From positions 10,165,823 through 10,229,822 of the forward strand of contig OZ018408.1 in assembly GCA_963969595.1 (NCBI GenBank): a stretch of DNA of 64,000 nucleotides, given 5' to 3'. Positions 1-10,990 of the stretch are shown here, piece by piece; the stretch's first letter is position 1; the number at the start of each line of letters is the position of its first letter. The position numbers and the translations under genes are program-made. The notes beneath the pieces were generated by a model. That model searched no databases and was not told the origin of the DNA. It was given only the letters and a program-made list of their open reading frames with translations. The stretch comes from Neckera pumila. Lineage: Eukaryota > Streptophyta > Bryopsida > Hypnales > Neckeraceae.

Positions 1-2177
1 AAGGTTGGACCCGGTAGTGGAGTCGATTTGGTTCATTGCATGCAACCAGGTGGAGATCTTCAGCATGCGTGGATCATGTTTGATCATGTCAAGCGCGTCT
101 CCAAATGGACCACCATGGCCTGCCATGTCTACGATGGGACGTACCAACGCATCATGACCATTGCTTGTTGTGACTTCCAATCTGAAGACAAAGATGCTCA
201 AGTGTTTTTTTGGCATAACCTCAACCATGTCATGGCTCGGCACGGAATCCCAAAGCCATACTTCAAAGGATTCATGGCGGATAGTGCACAAGCCAATTGG
301 AATGCCTTGCGCATCGTCTACGGCTCCGGAAATCCCAAGGTTCCCATCGAAGGTCGCGAGAGGACGTGCTACTTCCACTGGACCCAATCCTTAGAGAAGC
401 ACACCAAGCTATATATCAAGCACGACTTGCAAGACCAACACAAGCGTCTTTGCCTCCAGTACCGCGATGCCTCGTCTATGCTGGAGGCAGACACAAGGTA
501 CCTTGCTATCAAAGCATGGTGGACATCATCAAATTGCACCTCTGAGGATGGACTAAGGCATCTTCAGCTTTGGTTGGCCTTTTGGCACTTCCGCTATCGA
601 CAATGGGGTGGCTTCATGGAACTGGTATGTTTGTTGACTTATCAGTTATCACTTGATGTTTTACTCTTTACTTCTTTCCTAACCTTCTCAGTTTTTTATG
701 CAACCTTTATTTTGTACAGGAGAAAATCATGATGGCTGAGGAGTTTGCAGAGATGCCTAATTGCAACCTTGCCGAATCCATTCACAACAAATGGCTTCAA
801 GCGTCCGGCAACAAGGGTGGCGATCTCTATGTGGCAACTGTAGACGATTATGTTCGAGCATTCCTCCAAGTTGTGGCTTACCGTCAATTTCTGAAAGGTG
901 GCGTTGGCGGAGATGGCCCTAGCAAAGAAGAACTCAAGCTTAGATGCGCTCAACGTCGGGCTCAGCGAACTGGCGATCCGATGGTGCTGCAAAAGGTTCT
1001 CCTTGACATGCCTGGCGGTGACAGATTCTGCACACGCAATCCACACCTCGAAGGCGGCGAGGTCTTCGGATCACAGAAGCGCAAACCTGACACTCCTATT
1101 GGAGCCGATGAAGATTCTCACCGCCCCGACACTGTCAATTTCTCTCGCCCGCATGTTAGTCAGAGAAATACAAGATCTCATCCTACACCTCTACCTACAA
1201 TTGTCGAGGAGTCCTCCCTGTTTATGCAAGAGGTGACGCCTCCTTCACCTATTGAATTGGATGTCCGTCGCATCACAGCCATTCAAGAATCTAAAGTTGA
1301 CGAGAAGCTGTGGCATATTGCTCGCCTTCCTTGTAATTCTGGAAAGTCTTGTTGGGCTATGCACGCTGTCACTAAGAAGAAATGTACTGCCAAAATCGTC
1401 TCCAATGGCAAGAGCACCCCTGCTCCAACCTACTCCGGATTTTGGAACCATTACTCATTCACAAGACCAAGACCCGAGAAGTTCTTCTTCTGCTCAGACG
1501 ACATTGAGCGTTGTGTGAAAGGCTCGCGTCGCAAGTGGGTGGACAATTTCTCTGCAGACCAGGAAAGACCTCCAATTCCTTCCATGTGGCCTGTGAAGCT
1601 TGGCACTAACCTCACTCGCCCGGAGATCTTGAAGCTTGAGAATGCCGGCTTCCAATTGCCACAGAAAGAGCGCATAACTCCAACACGACTATTCAACAAC
1701 TCTGCTCCTCCCCTCGACCTCTCCGGTGTGGATGTTCCACCGAATCCTGACTTTTACCCTGTTTCAAGGCAATCTAAGTCTACGCGACGCTCCACCCACG
1801 TACCATCAGCAAAGCAGATGCAGATGGTCGCATCCGCTCATGCAATGCAAGGAACCATCTTGAAGGTAACAATGATTCCTCGCCCTGGATTTGGGTGTGT
1901 TATCAATTTGCAATCCAAACCTGCTCCAACACAATCAATTTACCAACTTACAGTGAGCTCCCTCCCCGATTGCACTTGCCCGGCCTTCAAAGACATGATT
2001 ACCAAATTTGGCCGCAAACGACATTTGTTTCTACATTGTAAGCATTTATACTTTTTGTTTGTCAAGGTCTCTAATTTAGATCCAGAAGTGAACTTGTTCA
2101 TTCATACCCCAACCTTTAGCTTCAATGAGGTTAAACTCATTCTTGAAGGGGGCCTCTTGACACATTCTACCATCTAG
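1..2177 (+). mobile_element. MULE-type transposase with SWIM zinc finger, 5' end outside the window
   Basis: Probable Mutator-like (MULE) DDE transposase; the frame is open from base 1, so the N-terminus lies upstream. Exon 1 runs to 624 and exon 2 from 720 to 2177, with a 95-bp GT-AG intron. Exon 1 has the MULE core: VYDGTYQRIM with the first Asp, FMADSAQANW with the likely second Asp, then the C-x-F-H-W element (ERTCYFHW) typical after it. Exon 2 opens with EEFAEMPNCNLAESIHNKW, where the catalytic Glu is expected. A Pro/Ser-rich linker follows, and near the C-terminus a SWIM-type finger (CTC ... CKH, about 1970-2045). The ORF ends THSTI-TAG. No stop or frameshift is seen inside, so it may be intact apart from the window cut. 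It could instead be a domesticated MULE-derived gene; the terminal inverted repeats were not found because the left flank is missing. Confidence 0.8.
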
Positions 2178-2830
2178 ACTCATTGCCAGCCTAGGATTAC
2201 TTTATCTTCATATGAATGTAGTCATTTGTTGACCTCACAAGTTTTTGCTATCTACTCCCTTGAGAAAAAAAATTTCGTATTTTATGATTTTTATTCACCG
2301 CAAGTCATTGGATTACTATAATTGTTGCCATGTGTTTCTCACATTTTTTCACTCTACATGCTAATTTGTAAACTTTCCAAATACACCAATCTCTTTAATT
2401 CCTTCTCGACTTCATCCTCCGCATAAGTTCAATTTTGCGTTTCCCAAGTCTCCAATTAAATCACAAGTTTACAAATTCAGACCTTCATTGTGTTTTAGGC
2501 CATCAAATTCCACGGTGATAGGTCACAAAAATTAATTATTCTGAGTTTTTTGGGCCTTAAACTAAATCAAAAGTTTGGAAATTTAGAAATTTTAGATGCC
2601 CATTGATTTTTTTTGCCCTCTAATTCCACGGTAATAGGTCATAAAATTTTTACTAATTTAAGGAAAACCTTGAATATTCTTTAGAATATTCGAATCTGTC
2701 AATAATAAAATCTAAAAATAATAAAAAAATAATTTTTTTTTTTTTTTGGGCCACTCTTTGCTCTCCGCTCTCTGCTCACCACTCTCCGCTCTTTGCTCAC
2801 CGCTCACATAGTAGTGTCGTCCATCTTTCA
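2178..2830. repeat. AT-rich spacer with a diverged 120-bp tandem duplication and a CTC-rich microsatellite
   Basis: No coding frame is visible. Two diverged copies of a unit of roughly 110-120 bp are seen, each ending in a version of AATTCCACGGTRATAGGTCA (ends near 2525 and 2640). From about 2752 to 2808 the sequence becomes a degenerate CTCTTTGCTC/CCGCTC repeat that directly precedes the next ATG; it may be part of that gene's 5' leader. Confidence 0.55.
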
Positions 2831-4531
2831 ATGTTGCTGTCTGCAGTTACACAACACTGTTTGGAGGTAGCGCCGGTTCTGATGGGGAGGAATAATGCAA
2901 GATATGATGCTGCCTTCTTCAACAGAGTTTTGAATTTGAATGCAAATGGGTATCTCATGTCGCAACTTACAGATGCGGTGGTTCCAAAAACTATTCTCGA
3001 GGAGAATTGGCCAGACAATGAGGGGCAACACTATTTCTCCGATTGTTTGGATGACGACTTGAAGTTGGCAGCGCAGAGGATGTATATTCAAGTTTATGGT
3101 GGACCTCCTGACAATGGTGGGGTTAGTGCCACATTTCTACGTGGCATTGTTGTATCTAGGCGGGACCCCAAGAAATCGGTGAACTGGGCGGAGTGGGCAG
3201 CCAAGATTTGGGCAGACCGCAAGAAAAATGCAAGAAGGAATCCACTGAAGTTGAGTCCTCCGGCACTTAGGGAACAAATTCAGGCTTTGATCTAGGTATT
3301 GGGGATATATGCCATTGCAAACTAAGGAAGTCTATCTCGTGCTCCAGCATCCTCACCTACAACTAATTTGGTTCCAGAAACGCAGCCTGTACAGAGGAGT
3401 CAAGCAGAGAAAACGGCCTTGACAAATTTGGGAGTAGCAAAACTGCAGAGGGATGACGTTGAGCAACAGTTGCTCCATCTGGAACGCGAAGGAGAAGGCT
3501 TAGAACGTGTTTTAGTTGGTCATAGGGAGTTGCTGGCACAACTCGAAGATGATTGTTACAAGGTCGTGGAGGAGCACGGCTTTCTGCGCTCTCAGGCAAA
3601 GTCCATGGGAGCGGCAAGCAACCTCATTTTGAAGCTTGATTTTGAGAATAAGGCAAGGCAGAAGAACAACGAACTACAGGAAGTCGATGCAAAGATAGAG
3701 AAGGCACGAGAATACGTCACGAAGATCAAAGGTCAAGCACAGGCAGTTGAAGACCGTCAGCATGCTCTGCGATCTAAAATTGGAGATCTAACTGCCACCA
3801 TTGAGGTATTGATCTTGGAATCATCTTGCGTGAAGCCCCAGAGGGTCTTCACAAAGCTACCTTGCGTTCCTCTGAAGTAGACGATCCTCCGCTCTGATGA
3901 CCCTTGCCCTATATGTGGTCGATACTTTGTAGATTCTGCATGTGTACCTCTTAATTGTGGTTGCTTCTTCCATCCACATTGTATCTGGAAACTGGTTTTG
4001 TCAAAGGGATGTTGTAGAATGGAGTGTCCACAATGCCAAGTATATGCAAGTGGGAAGTGGATGGCTCAGTGGGGTTTCAACATCTGTGGCAAGATGGTGA
4101 AGGAGGTGAATGCAGCCACAGCTCAAATGGAGGCGAGTGGTTGGTTGGATCCACTCAAGATTTCAGCAAGTCACACAAGTCAGTTTACTGTTGCAAAGAG
4201 AGCATGCCCAGTTAAGGATTTAGGCACCATTCCCAACAAGCATAGGAAGATTATAGACGATGTCAAGGATAAGCGGGAGGTAGATCTAGCGGTACATGAA
4301 GCGAGTATAGTGGATGTCAAAGGTGCTATTAACAGCAAAACAAGCGATGGTGATCCCACTGTTGTTGTCACAAGCCACACTGAAGTTATAGTCAACAACA
4401 GTGATCCCACTTCCATCGCCAGAAGTACAGATGTTCTGTCTCCACCAAACAGTAGTTCTCATGGACCTGGTTTAGATGCATGCGACCAGGCAACTATTGA
4501 TGCAGTAATAGATAACATTAGAGATGATTGA
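2831..4531 (+). pseudogene. Coiled-coil/RING-finger gene interrupted by in-frame stops
   Basis: One reading frame (about 567 codons) runs from ATG 2831 to TGA 4529-4531 and is broken by TAG at 3293, TAA at 3323 and TAG at 3878. Coding character continues in the same frame across all three breaks. Part 1 (to 3292) is an unrecognised alpha-rich domain ending in a basic stretch. Part 2 (3326-3877) is a predicted coiled coil rich in Glu, Leu and Gln. Part 3 carries a RING-like finger at 3905-4036: CPIC, then C-G-C-F-F-H-P-H-C, then CPQC. This spacing matches RING except that Cys replaces the usual His at ligand four. A Ser/Thr-rich tail follows. If functional it would be expected to act as a ubiquitin E3 ligase. 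A 36-base GT..AG segment at 3806-3841 is in frame either way. The first two stops could sit in a small mis-drawn intron; the third cannot easily be removed. Either a decayed gene or one needing readthrough. It lies between two transposase-like genes. Confidence 0.55.
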
Positions 4532-5286
4532 TCACTTAAAGGCATCGTAGTTATTACTACTGGATTTAATGTTTATTTATCCATCATTTTAATACATTCC
4601 AATTTGGATACCTATCCTGCAATTGTGTCTTTGGCTCTCTGCATTCTTGTTTCTGCCATGTGTTTGCATCTTTTAATGTGAGTTGCAGTCTTGTATTTAT
4701 CTGTACTATTGCTATTTACAAGGCTATTTACGTAATATTGTGTGCACTTCATAAGCAAAACTCGTGCATTGCTTGTGTTTTGCATCCCAGTCATTGACAT
4801 GAATCCAAAATATGAATAGTATATTGAAGATGTTCATAAACTTGAAATTTAGGTAAATGAATATTAATAAGTATACCAATAGCAAAAACATTCATGAATA
4901 TTGAATATACTTAACTAAATGAAGGATATATGAATCCGGGTATGGCCAATTTCCATTAACAATTTAGTAGCTCCAAGTCATCATGTAATCACTGACCGAG
5001 TCTACAAATCGAGTACTGATTGGATTAAATTAATATTTTACAATCTTTATTGATCAATATTTCTTGTACATTCTTAACACCTGAATGATGTCCTATACAT
5101 TCTTGTTGGCCGCAATAACATTGAATATGAGCCGTTCGATTAGGTGTACCCATGGGTATTAGACATCAGTGAGTTTGGAACTGTACATCCAATTCTTCTT
5201 GGTGACAACTGCAAATGTCCTTGGCAGCCTTGAATCAACTTGTCTATGTACATATCAGTGTCACTATCTTTGAATACATGACATTG
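4532..5286. other. Spacer without recognised features
   Basis: AT-rich sequence between the RING-type gene and the next plus-strand gene. I see no coding frame, RNA gene or clear terminal repeats here. Confidence 0.5.
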
Positions 5287-5420
5287 GCTTACATCAATCA
5301 TGGACGTCGGCTGAATTTAAAATAATCTTGGACGGCATATCAACCGTTCGTTTGCTTACATGAATCCAGGACATTCGTCTGAATTCAAACCATTCTTGGA
5401 TGCTATATCAACCGTTGATA
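5287..5420. repeat. Two tandem copies of a 67-bp unit
   Basis: Copy 1 starts at 5287 and copy 2 at 5354. Both begin GCTTACAT, contain TCTTGGA, and end TATATCAACCGTT or GCATATCAACCGTT. The pair lies about 110 bp upstream of the next gene's putative start and may belong to its promoter. Confidence 0.6.
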
Positions 5421-5527
5421 GGTAGCGGATGAGCGGCTTGCAAGGTTGTCTTTCAAATAGCAAGTCATTTGCATAGTTAGCTCCACACTCCCAGTTTAGT
5501 AGTTGCTGTTTACAAGCATTTTCCGCC

Positions 5528-6898
5528 ATGTCGATTATTAGACGACCTCGTGACAAAGTGCACAGTGTGTGCGTGCACAATGAGATAGATTCCGAGCAAC
5601 GCTGGGTAGGCCACAGGGTTGAGAAAGGTTCTTGGATGAACCTCAGTGTTGCCACTCGTGGTCCGTGGGCCCAGCAAAATAGAAGTCCAGGAGGAAATGC
5701 TGACTCCATGACCGGTGCTTGGAAGGCACAGGTTGTGGACTTCCGTTTCCAAATTGGCAACAATCCTCGGTGCCCTACTACAACAAAGCCAGTACTTGAT
5801 GCAGTGCTAGTTAGACACGCTTTTAGTAGGCGCCAGATGCATCTTGATCCCCAAGACCATAGTTTGACAGCATGTCCCTGCAATTACCTGTATCCCTCAT
5901 ACTGTGAGGATTGGGTGAGTCCAAAGAGCATTGTCACTGTCATTGTAGCCCAACACTACGAGATAGGAGAGGAGATGCGAGGAGCACGTACCCACAGTGA
6001 TCTTAGAGACAATGGCATTTACTTTTATCGTTACACATATGTGCCACCAACAACTGGTGAGCTGTGGGGTACACTAGAAGACATCCCATTGCCAAACCTG
6101 GATGACATTGAGTGGCCCTTAACAGACATGAATACCAGCGAGACATTTAGAGCTAAGCTGAGATCTGATTTTCAGAGGATTACAAAAGCAACCACAGGCA
6201 GCCACATGGGGCACTTGCAATTGTTTATACCTATTCATGTATTTATTGACTTGATCTCTGTTTCCAACAATGTCCGTAGAACTTGTACTCTACTGAAGAT
6301 AGTCTCACCGGCCGATGAACTGTTTGAAAGCCTCATGGACGCCAGATGGGATGAGAAGATACATGCAGGAAGGGACATCATCAAATGCAAGGTGTTGCGG
6401 TCATCTGTGCAATTCCGCTATCACATTTGACGACAGAGTCGATTTATATAAACTTCAAGTACCAACGATTTTGATTGTTGGGAGGAATTACATGGGAGCT
6501 CATGGATGCCGACGCTGACGAAGAGCTGATCAAGGTCGATTGTTATTGCGGTGGCAAATTAATTGAGCGTTTCACAGTGGGGAAAACTTGGCCCCTCTCA
6601 CACATTCGACAGGAAGTTTGCATTAGCATGGGAGACGCTGCACCAGAGGATTTCAAGTTTTGGGTGAGACGTTCTGGTGTCCCCAACCAGAAGGTGAATC
6701 ATTTAGCCTCACTCTCTTGTGTATTCAGCATATTCGAAAGTCAACTCTTGGTCAACTGTATGTTTAATGCATACTCCAATGGCACCTTTCTAATTTATAT
6801 TTTATGCTTTGATTCAGATAAACAAGAGGACTGAAAAGGTAATCGAGGCTGGCACAGTGGCCCATCCAGCAAGCCTGGTTGTCATGCCCTCCTTGTGA
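5528..6898 (+). CDS. Unrecognised multi-exon gene in the transposon block
   Basis: I do not recognise the product. A long frame opens at ATG 5528 and stays in coding register to about 6391, where CAAG|GTGTTG is a good donor. The C-terminal part is in another register, ending at 6693 (CAGAAG|GTGAAT), with a final exon at 6818-6898 that joins in phase 0 and ends PSL-TGA. The acceptor joining the first two exons is uncertain; the AG at 6497-6498 keeps the frame. The main exon encodes about 288 residues with a Cys pair (ACPCNYLYPSYCEDW) and Tyr/Pro-rich segments. The last about 95 residues (from LMDADADEEL through DCYCGGKLIERF to VVMPSL) have the size and alternating hydrophobic pattern of a small beta-rich, possibly ubiquitin-like domain, which is only an impression. 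The gene sits among transposase-like genes in the same orientation as the RING gene, so it may be cargo of a mobile element. Confidence 0.45.
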
Positions 6899-7242
6899 AT
6901 ACCTTACACAAGGAGCAGTGTGTCTTTGACTCCATACTAAGTAGCTACGTTTGTGAGTTCAGAGTAAGTCCATAGTGATTGTCAATTAGCTACGTAGACT
7001 ACTCTATGTTGAGCTATGACTCCATAGTGACTAGAAGTGGATGTATCAGTCTGTAAGATGAAGATGACTAAATGAATGCTTCTCAATTGTTTCATTTTCA
7101 AAAAAATTCACACATCTTCAAAGTCTTCTAGTGTGGCATCATAATCATGATCTTCTATACTGTTTGCCATGTTTGTCGATTCATGATTCTCTGATCCACT
7201 TTGGCGCTCACCCAAACTTTCAGTAAAATCTTCTTGTTGATT

Positions 7243-10200
7243 CTAGACGCTTCCTCTTTTGACCCGCGTTTGCCTCCACCTGAGTCTCCCTTCTACAACA
7301 GACGCCATTTTACTGGCGGCACTACGAGATTGGAACCTTGCCAAAGCCTCATCATGATTGGGAGGCAATGCCATCAAGTTGAGACGCTGTTGTTTTCTCT
7401 CAAATCTGTGATGAATGTTTCTATACCAGTGTTCATATTGTTGAACGATTGCACTAGTCCTGTTTCTTGTTCCCCCGTGTTGAGTGTGATTCTGGTTAGC
7501 TGCCTTTGCCGCATGGTGCGATTTTTCCATGCCTTGACAGCTCCATACTGCTAAACTGCCATACTCTTTTGAAAACCAGGGTGTATGTTGGACGAGCACA
7601 TGCTGTATATGCCAACAATGGAATTAGTGATACTATATTGGTTGTTAGTTCATACGAGAAAAATACTAAGCACAGTCAAATATCTTAATTGAATGATATG
7701 GAGGCATAGGATGACTGATGGCATACTTACTACATAATGAGTAACATGTTCTTCACCAAAACATTTGAGGTACAAGCTGCCCCACACATGGACCTTCTCC
7801 TTAAAATCTTCAGGAGACTGATCTTCTTTAAGTATCAATCCTGTGAGGTATGAGACAACTTTCTCCCAAGCTTTCCACATTTCAACCCTAGCAGTATATC
7901 CAACACCTTTCCCATTTGTATTTGCTTCTGACCTGAGCACATCTTTCCAAACCTTGTCTTGACCTGACTAGGTGGAGTGTTGGAACATCTTCAATGCATT
8001 AGCTCCATTCAACGATGGTTTAATTGGAACGCTATTGTTGAGTCCAGAGAGATCTTTGTCTTTAAACAAGGATACATTCCCACCATGAACTCCTACTGCA
8101 GAAAGTGTTTTTTCCATGTTTTCAATACACACTTGTTGTCTTTGAACATTTGTCATGTTCCATATGTACATAAAATGCTGGTGTAGGATCTTTTCTGTGA
8201 TCCTGACTAAAGCATGCAACGTGCAAATGTGGACCCTATGAAGTGGAATCGGCAGTACAGGCTTCCATCGAGTATTAATACCCTCATCCCCAAGCCGTTC
8301 TACACATCTAGGTAAAAACAAGCCACCCTCCCAAGTGTGACTCCGAGTCTTAGCAATCTTTGTTGCTGTTCCCTCCGCCACTACTTGCGGTTTTTCTCTC
8401 TTCTGGTCGCAAAAAATGCATGAATATGTGCTATTAGCACCATGCTTTAGCCCGTACATACATTTAATAGTTTTCATGTCCGCTGTGAGATGCCACTGAA
8501 TGTTAAAAGAACCAACACCTTCCACTTGTAGTTGTTGACCTGCTTCTTGGTCCCCAATAAGTTTTGGCAAAGATGTTTGGTCAAAAACCCACTTTAGAAT
8601 CTCATGGCTTTCTTTCAAAACTTGAAAGCAAGCTATCGGCCAAATTTCCTGCTTGCTCTATACTGAAAAGTATTTATCGTCATCCTTGGCAACTGTGGGA
8701 TCCAGAGCCCTGTTCATGAGTGTAATGCTAACTCTTTCAAATTTTTTGCCTCTAATCACCTCAGCCTCGTCTAACTTCAACACAAATATGAGGGGGGTGT
8801 CGCCAATCTCTGCCATATAAACAGAGGCACCCATTTAGATGTTAAGCAGAGTCACTATCCAATGTGTAAACAACATTGATGCAGAAAGCCAACCTTGTAG
8901 TCTAGGCGGCCTAATATGTAGAAGTCACTACGTATTATAAGTCCATTCATCTTAATGTATACAAGTAGATGTTTAGTGTACAAGAGTGCTTACCTTCAGG
9001 CGTTATTCCATACAGCCTAACAATAGTTCTTTGCACCGCCTCCACATCAGTGATCAAGGTGTTTTTTTCATTGAGTACATACGTCTCATGCTGGAGACCC
9101 TTTGCCTTTCCCTTTTGAGGCCCACTCTTGCTAGTGGCAACTTGAAGAGTGTTGTTTATGTGGCAATAATCTCCCACAAGCTCTTTCAATTTGGAATTCA
9201 GTTCCCTCCTACGTAAAGTAATCTGTTCAGCAACGGTTTCAATCTGTTAGTAAGTGGATCTCCATCCTCACCGAATGTACCTCCAGGTGCACTTGTATTA
9301 TACTAAATGATTCTAAAATTTTACCCAGACCTGCACCCTATTTATAAATTTACGATACTCACCTTATATGGCCTTGGTAACAGGGACCCTGTTAAGTTCT
9401 TATTGGTAATACCAATCCGTCCCTGGACTGTCTTGTAGATTTCTCCATAACCTCTATGCGAGACTCTTGTCATATCACATGCTGCCAACATAGATTCAGG
9501 GTCTATGCTTTCACCGATCTTCTTTAATGTGTGATCCACTAAACGATCTGCCACCACGCTGAACTTTGGTGTGTCAACAAGAGCATGTGCCTCCGCTCTG
9601 GATAAAACACGCACAAGTGCATTGGTTGTTGGAGATGATCTCTTCCTCTTCTTGGAAGCCGTGTCGTCATCCACCTCTCTCAGGCCTTGCAGTAGTTCAC
9701 AAATTTTCATGATCCTCTTTTTAGTGTGTCCACTTTTTGCTGCCAATGAATCCAAGCCTCTACTTCTCCGTGCTCGTGCTTCAGCCCCCGCTTGTGCCCT
9801 CATTGCTGTTGCTAATTTTCTTTGTAAGAAATTCACAGTGGCCTTGGCGTCTTGAAGTCCACCCTCCAGTGTTGTCACCTTATCCTTGTATGTTGCATTG
9901 ACTCTCAACAATTGCCTCTCATCCACTGTTCTTTGCTCCTCCAACTGTGTTGTCAATTTCAATCTGAATTCAGCTTGTAAGCTGATGTTTGCATTTTGTA
10001 GTTCATCTCTCTCTGCTTCCAATTGAAATACATGTTTCTCAAAGCGTCTCTTCTCTACATTCAATACATCGGCACTAGACAGAGCCTTTGTGTAACCAAG
10101 TAGTCCAGAGTCTCCATGACAACAAAATTCTATAAACCCCTTGAGGTTTCTGAACCACGGTGACTCACCTGTCAATGGATTTGGAGGATAAATTTTTCCA

Positions 10201-10475
10201 TCGGTCCACAAGTCTATATTCCTGCAACCTTGAGCACGTTTGGCAGCAAATTCACCTGGACTACATTGTAAATGCAAAGCAACACCCTTCTTTATCAACG
10301 GAGCATACTCTAAATCCAAAGATACATGTGGATCATACAACTTTCTCTGTGTTCTCACTCTATTGGTTTGATCTTGCAAAGCCATGTCAAATCCACTCCA
10401 ACTGTAAACACCAGTACGATTCCTGCAACAAGAGCACCGTAACCAACAGTCGATTTCATGTACAGCAGACCTCAA
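7243..10475 (-). mobile_element. Divergent transposase-like gene with a coiled-coil N-terminal half, five exons, two in-frame UAGs
   Basis: Exons on the minus strand: 10475-9363, 9243-8994, 8809-7731 and 7602-7243, with the first possibly split further near 10430. All joins use GT-AG and keep frame. Exon 1 (371 codons) starts with a Cys-rich stretch (RCSCCRNR), then a long coiled coil and a basic patch (ASKKRKRSS). Exon 3 has conserved-looking blocks: HLTADMKTIKCMYGLKHGAN, followed by C-x2-C (SCIFCDQKR) and then RVHICTLHALVRITEKIL. The last exon has WSCQGMEKSHHAAKAA and HTQHGG. An Asp-x-Lys block, a zinc-binding Cys pair, a His-rich block and a late Glu in QGMEKSH are what I would expect from a DDE-type transposase of an unplaced superfamily; this is from memory of similar uncharacterised plant and invertebrate proteins, not an alignment. 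TAG codons at 8660-8658 and 7970-7968 interrupt the frame where Gln would read well. The true start is uncertain. Confidence 0.55.
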
Positions 10476-10745
10476 GCATGCCAGGTGCTACCGACTTTAC
10501 CAAACTCATTTACCTGCCTCCCGCTCACTGGAAAAAGCAAAGACGCCACTTCAGCTTGGCGCCAGAATTTGAAAGGGCCACCTAGCTTCTCCCGCCAAAT
10601 ATGGTACGCCAATGATGGCTCCAGAACCCATCGAAGGATTGCTTAACGTCAGACTCATTGCATTTTAAGCCGCCATGATGTCATTTTAAGCAATGTTTTA
10701 AGGAGATAACAAGCAAGCTTGAGGGCCCTTTTCTCACCCCAATTT
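10476..10745. other. Flank of the transposon block
   Basis: This region may hold the upstream exon or promoter of the minus-strand transposase-like gene. It contains three spaced copies of a TTTTAAG core (near 10660, 10685 and 10696). No coding frame is convincing. Confidence 0.35.
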
Positions 10746-10749
10746 TTTT

Positions 10750-10990
10750 CTAATGGGGGGTCCACTTAACAAGAACGAAGTTAGAAGAGGATAGAAGTAA
10801 CAACACTTGGAGAAGATACAAACAAGGTCAAAGCTTCGCCGTCTCGGAGGAGGGTCCACACGACAAGAAAGACTTTAAATGAAGAAAAAAACACATAGAG
10901 GAAGGGACTTGTACGGAAGGTCAAAGCTTTGCCGTCCCAAAGGGAGGTCCACTCAACAAGAGACACTTTAGAAGAAGGTAAAAACTTAAC
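10750..10990. repeat. Tandem repeat, about 90-bp unit, 2.5 copies
   Basis: Two clear units begin AAGGTCAAAGCTTYGCCGTC at about 10828 and 10917. Each continues into GAGGGTCCAC or GGAGGTCCAC, then ACAAGA..GACTTTA or ACACTTTAGAAGA. A third, partial unit with GGGGTCCACTTAACAAGAA precedes them at about 10757. This looks like the internal repeat of a retroelement LTR or a small satellite; no reverse transcriptase is seen next to it. Confidence 0.65.

Noticed and set aside
3806..3841. 36-base GT..AG segment in the RING gene read as an intron
   Set aside because: It is in frame and codes well if retained, is too short for a normal plant intron, and its removal does not avoid the TAG at 3878.
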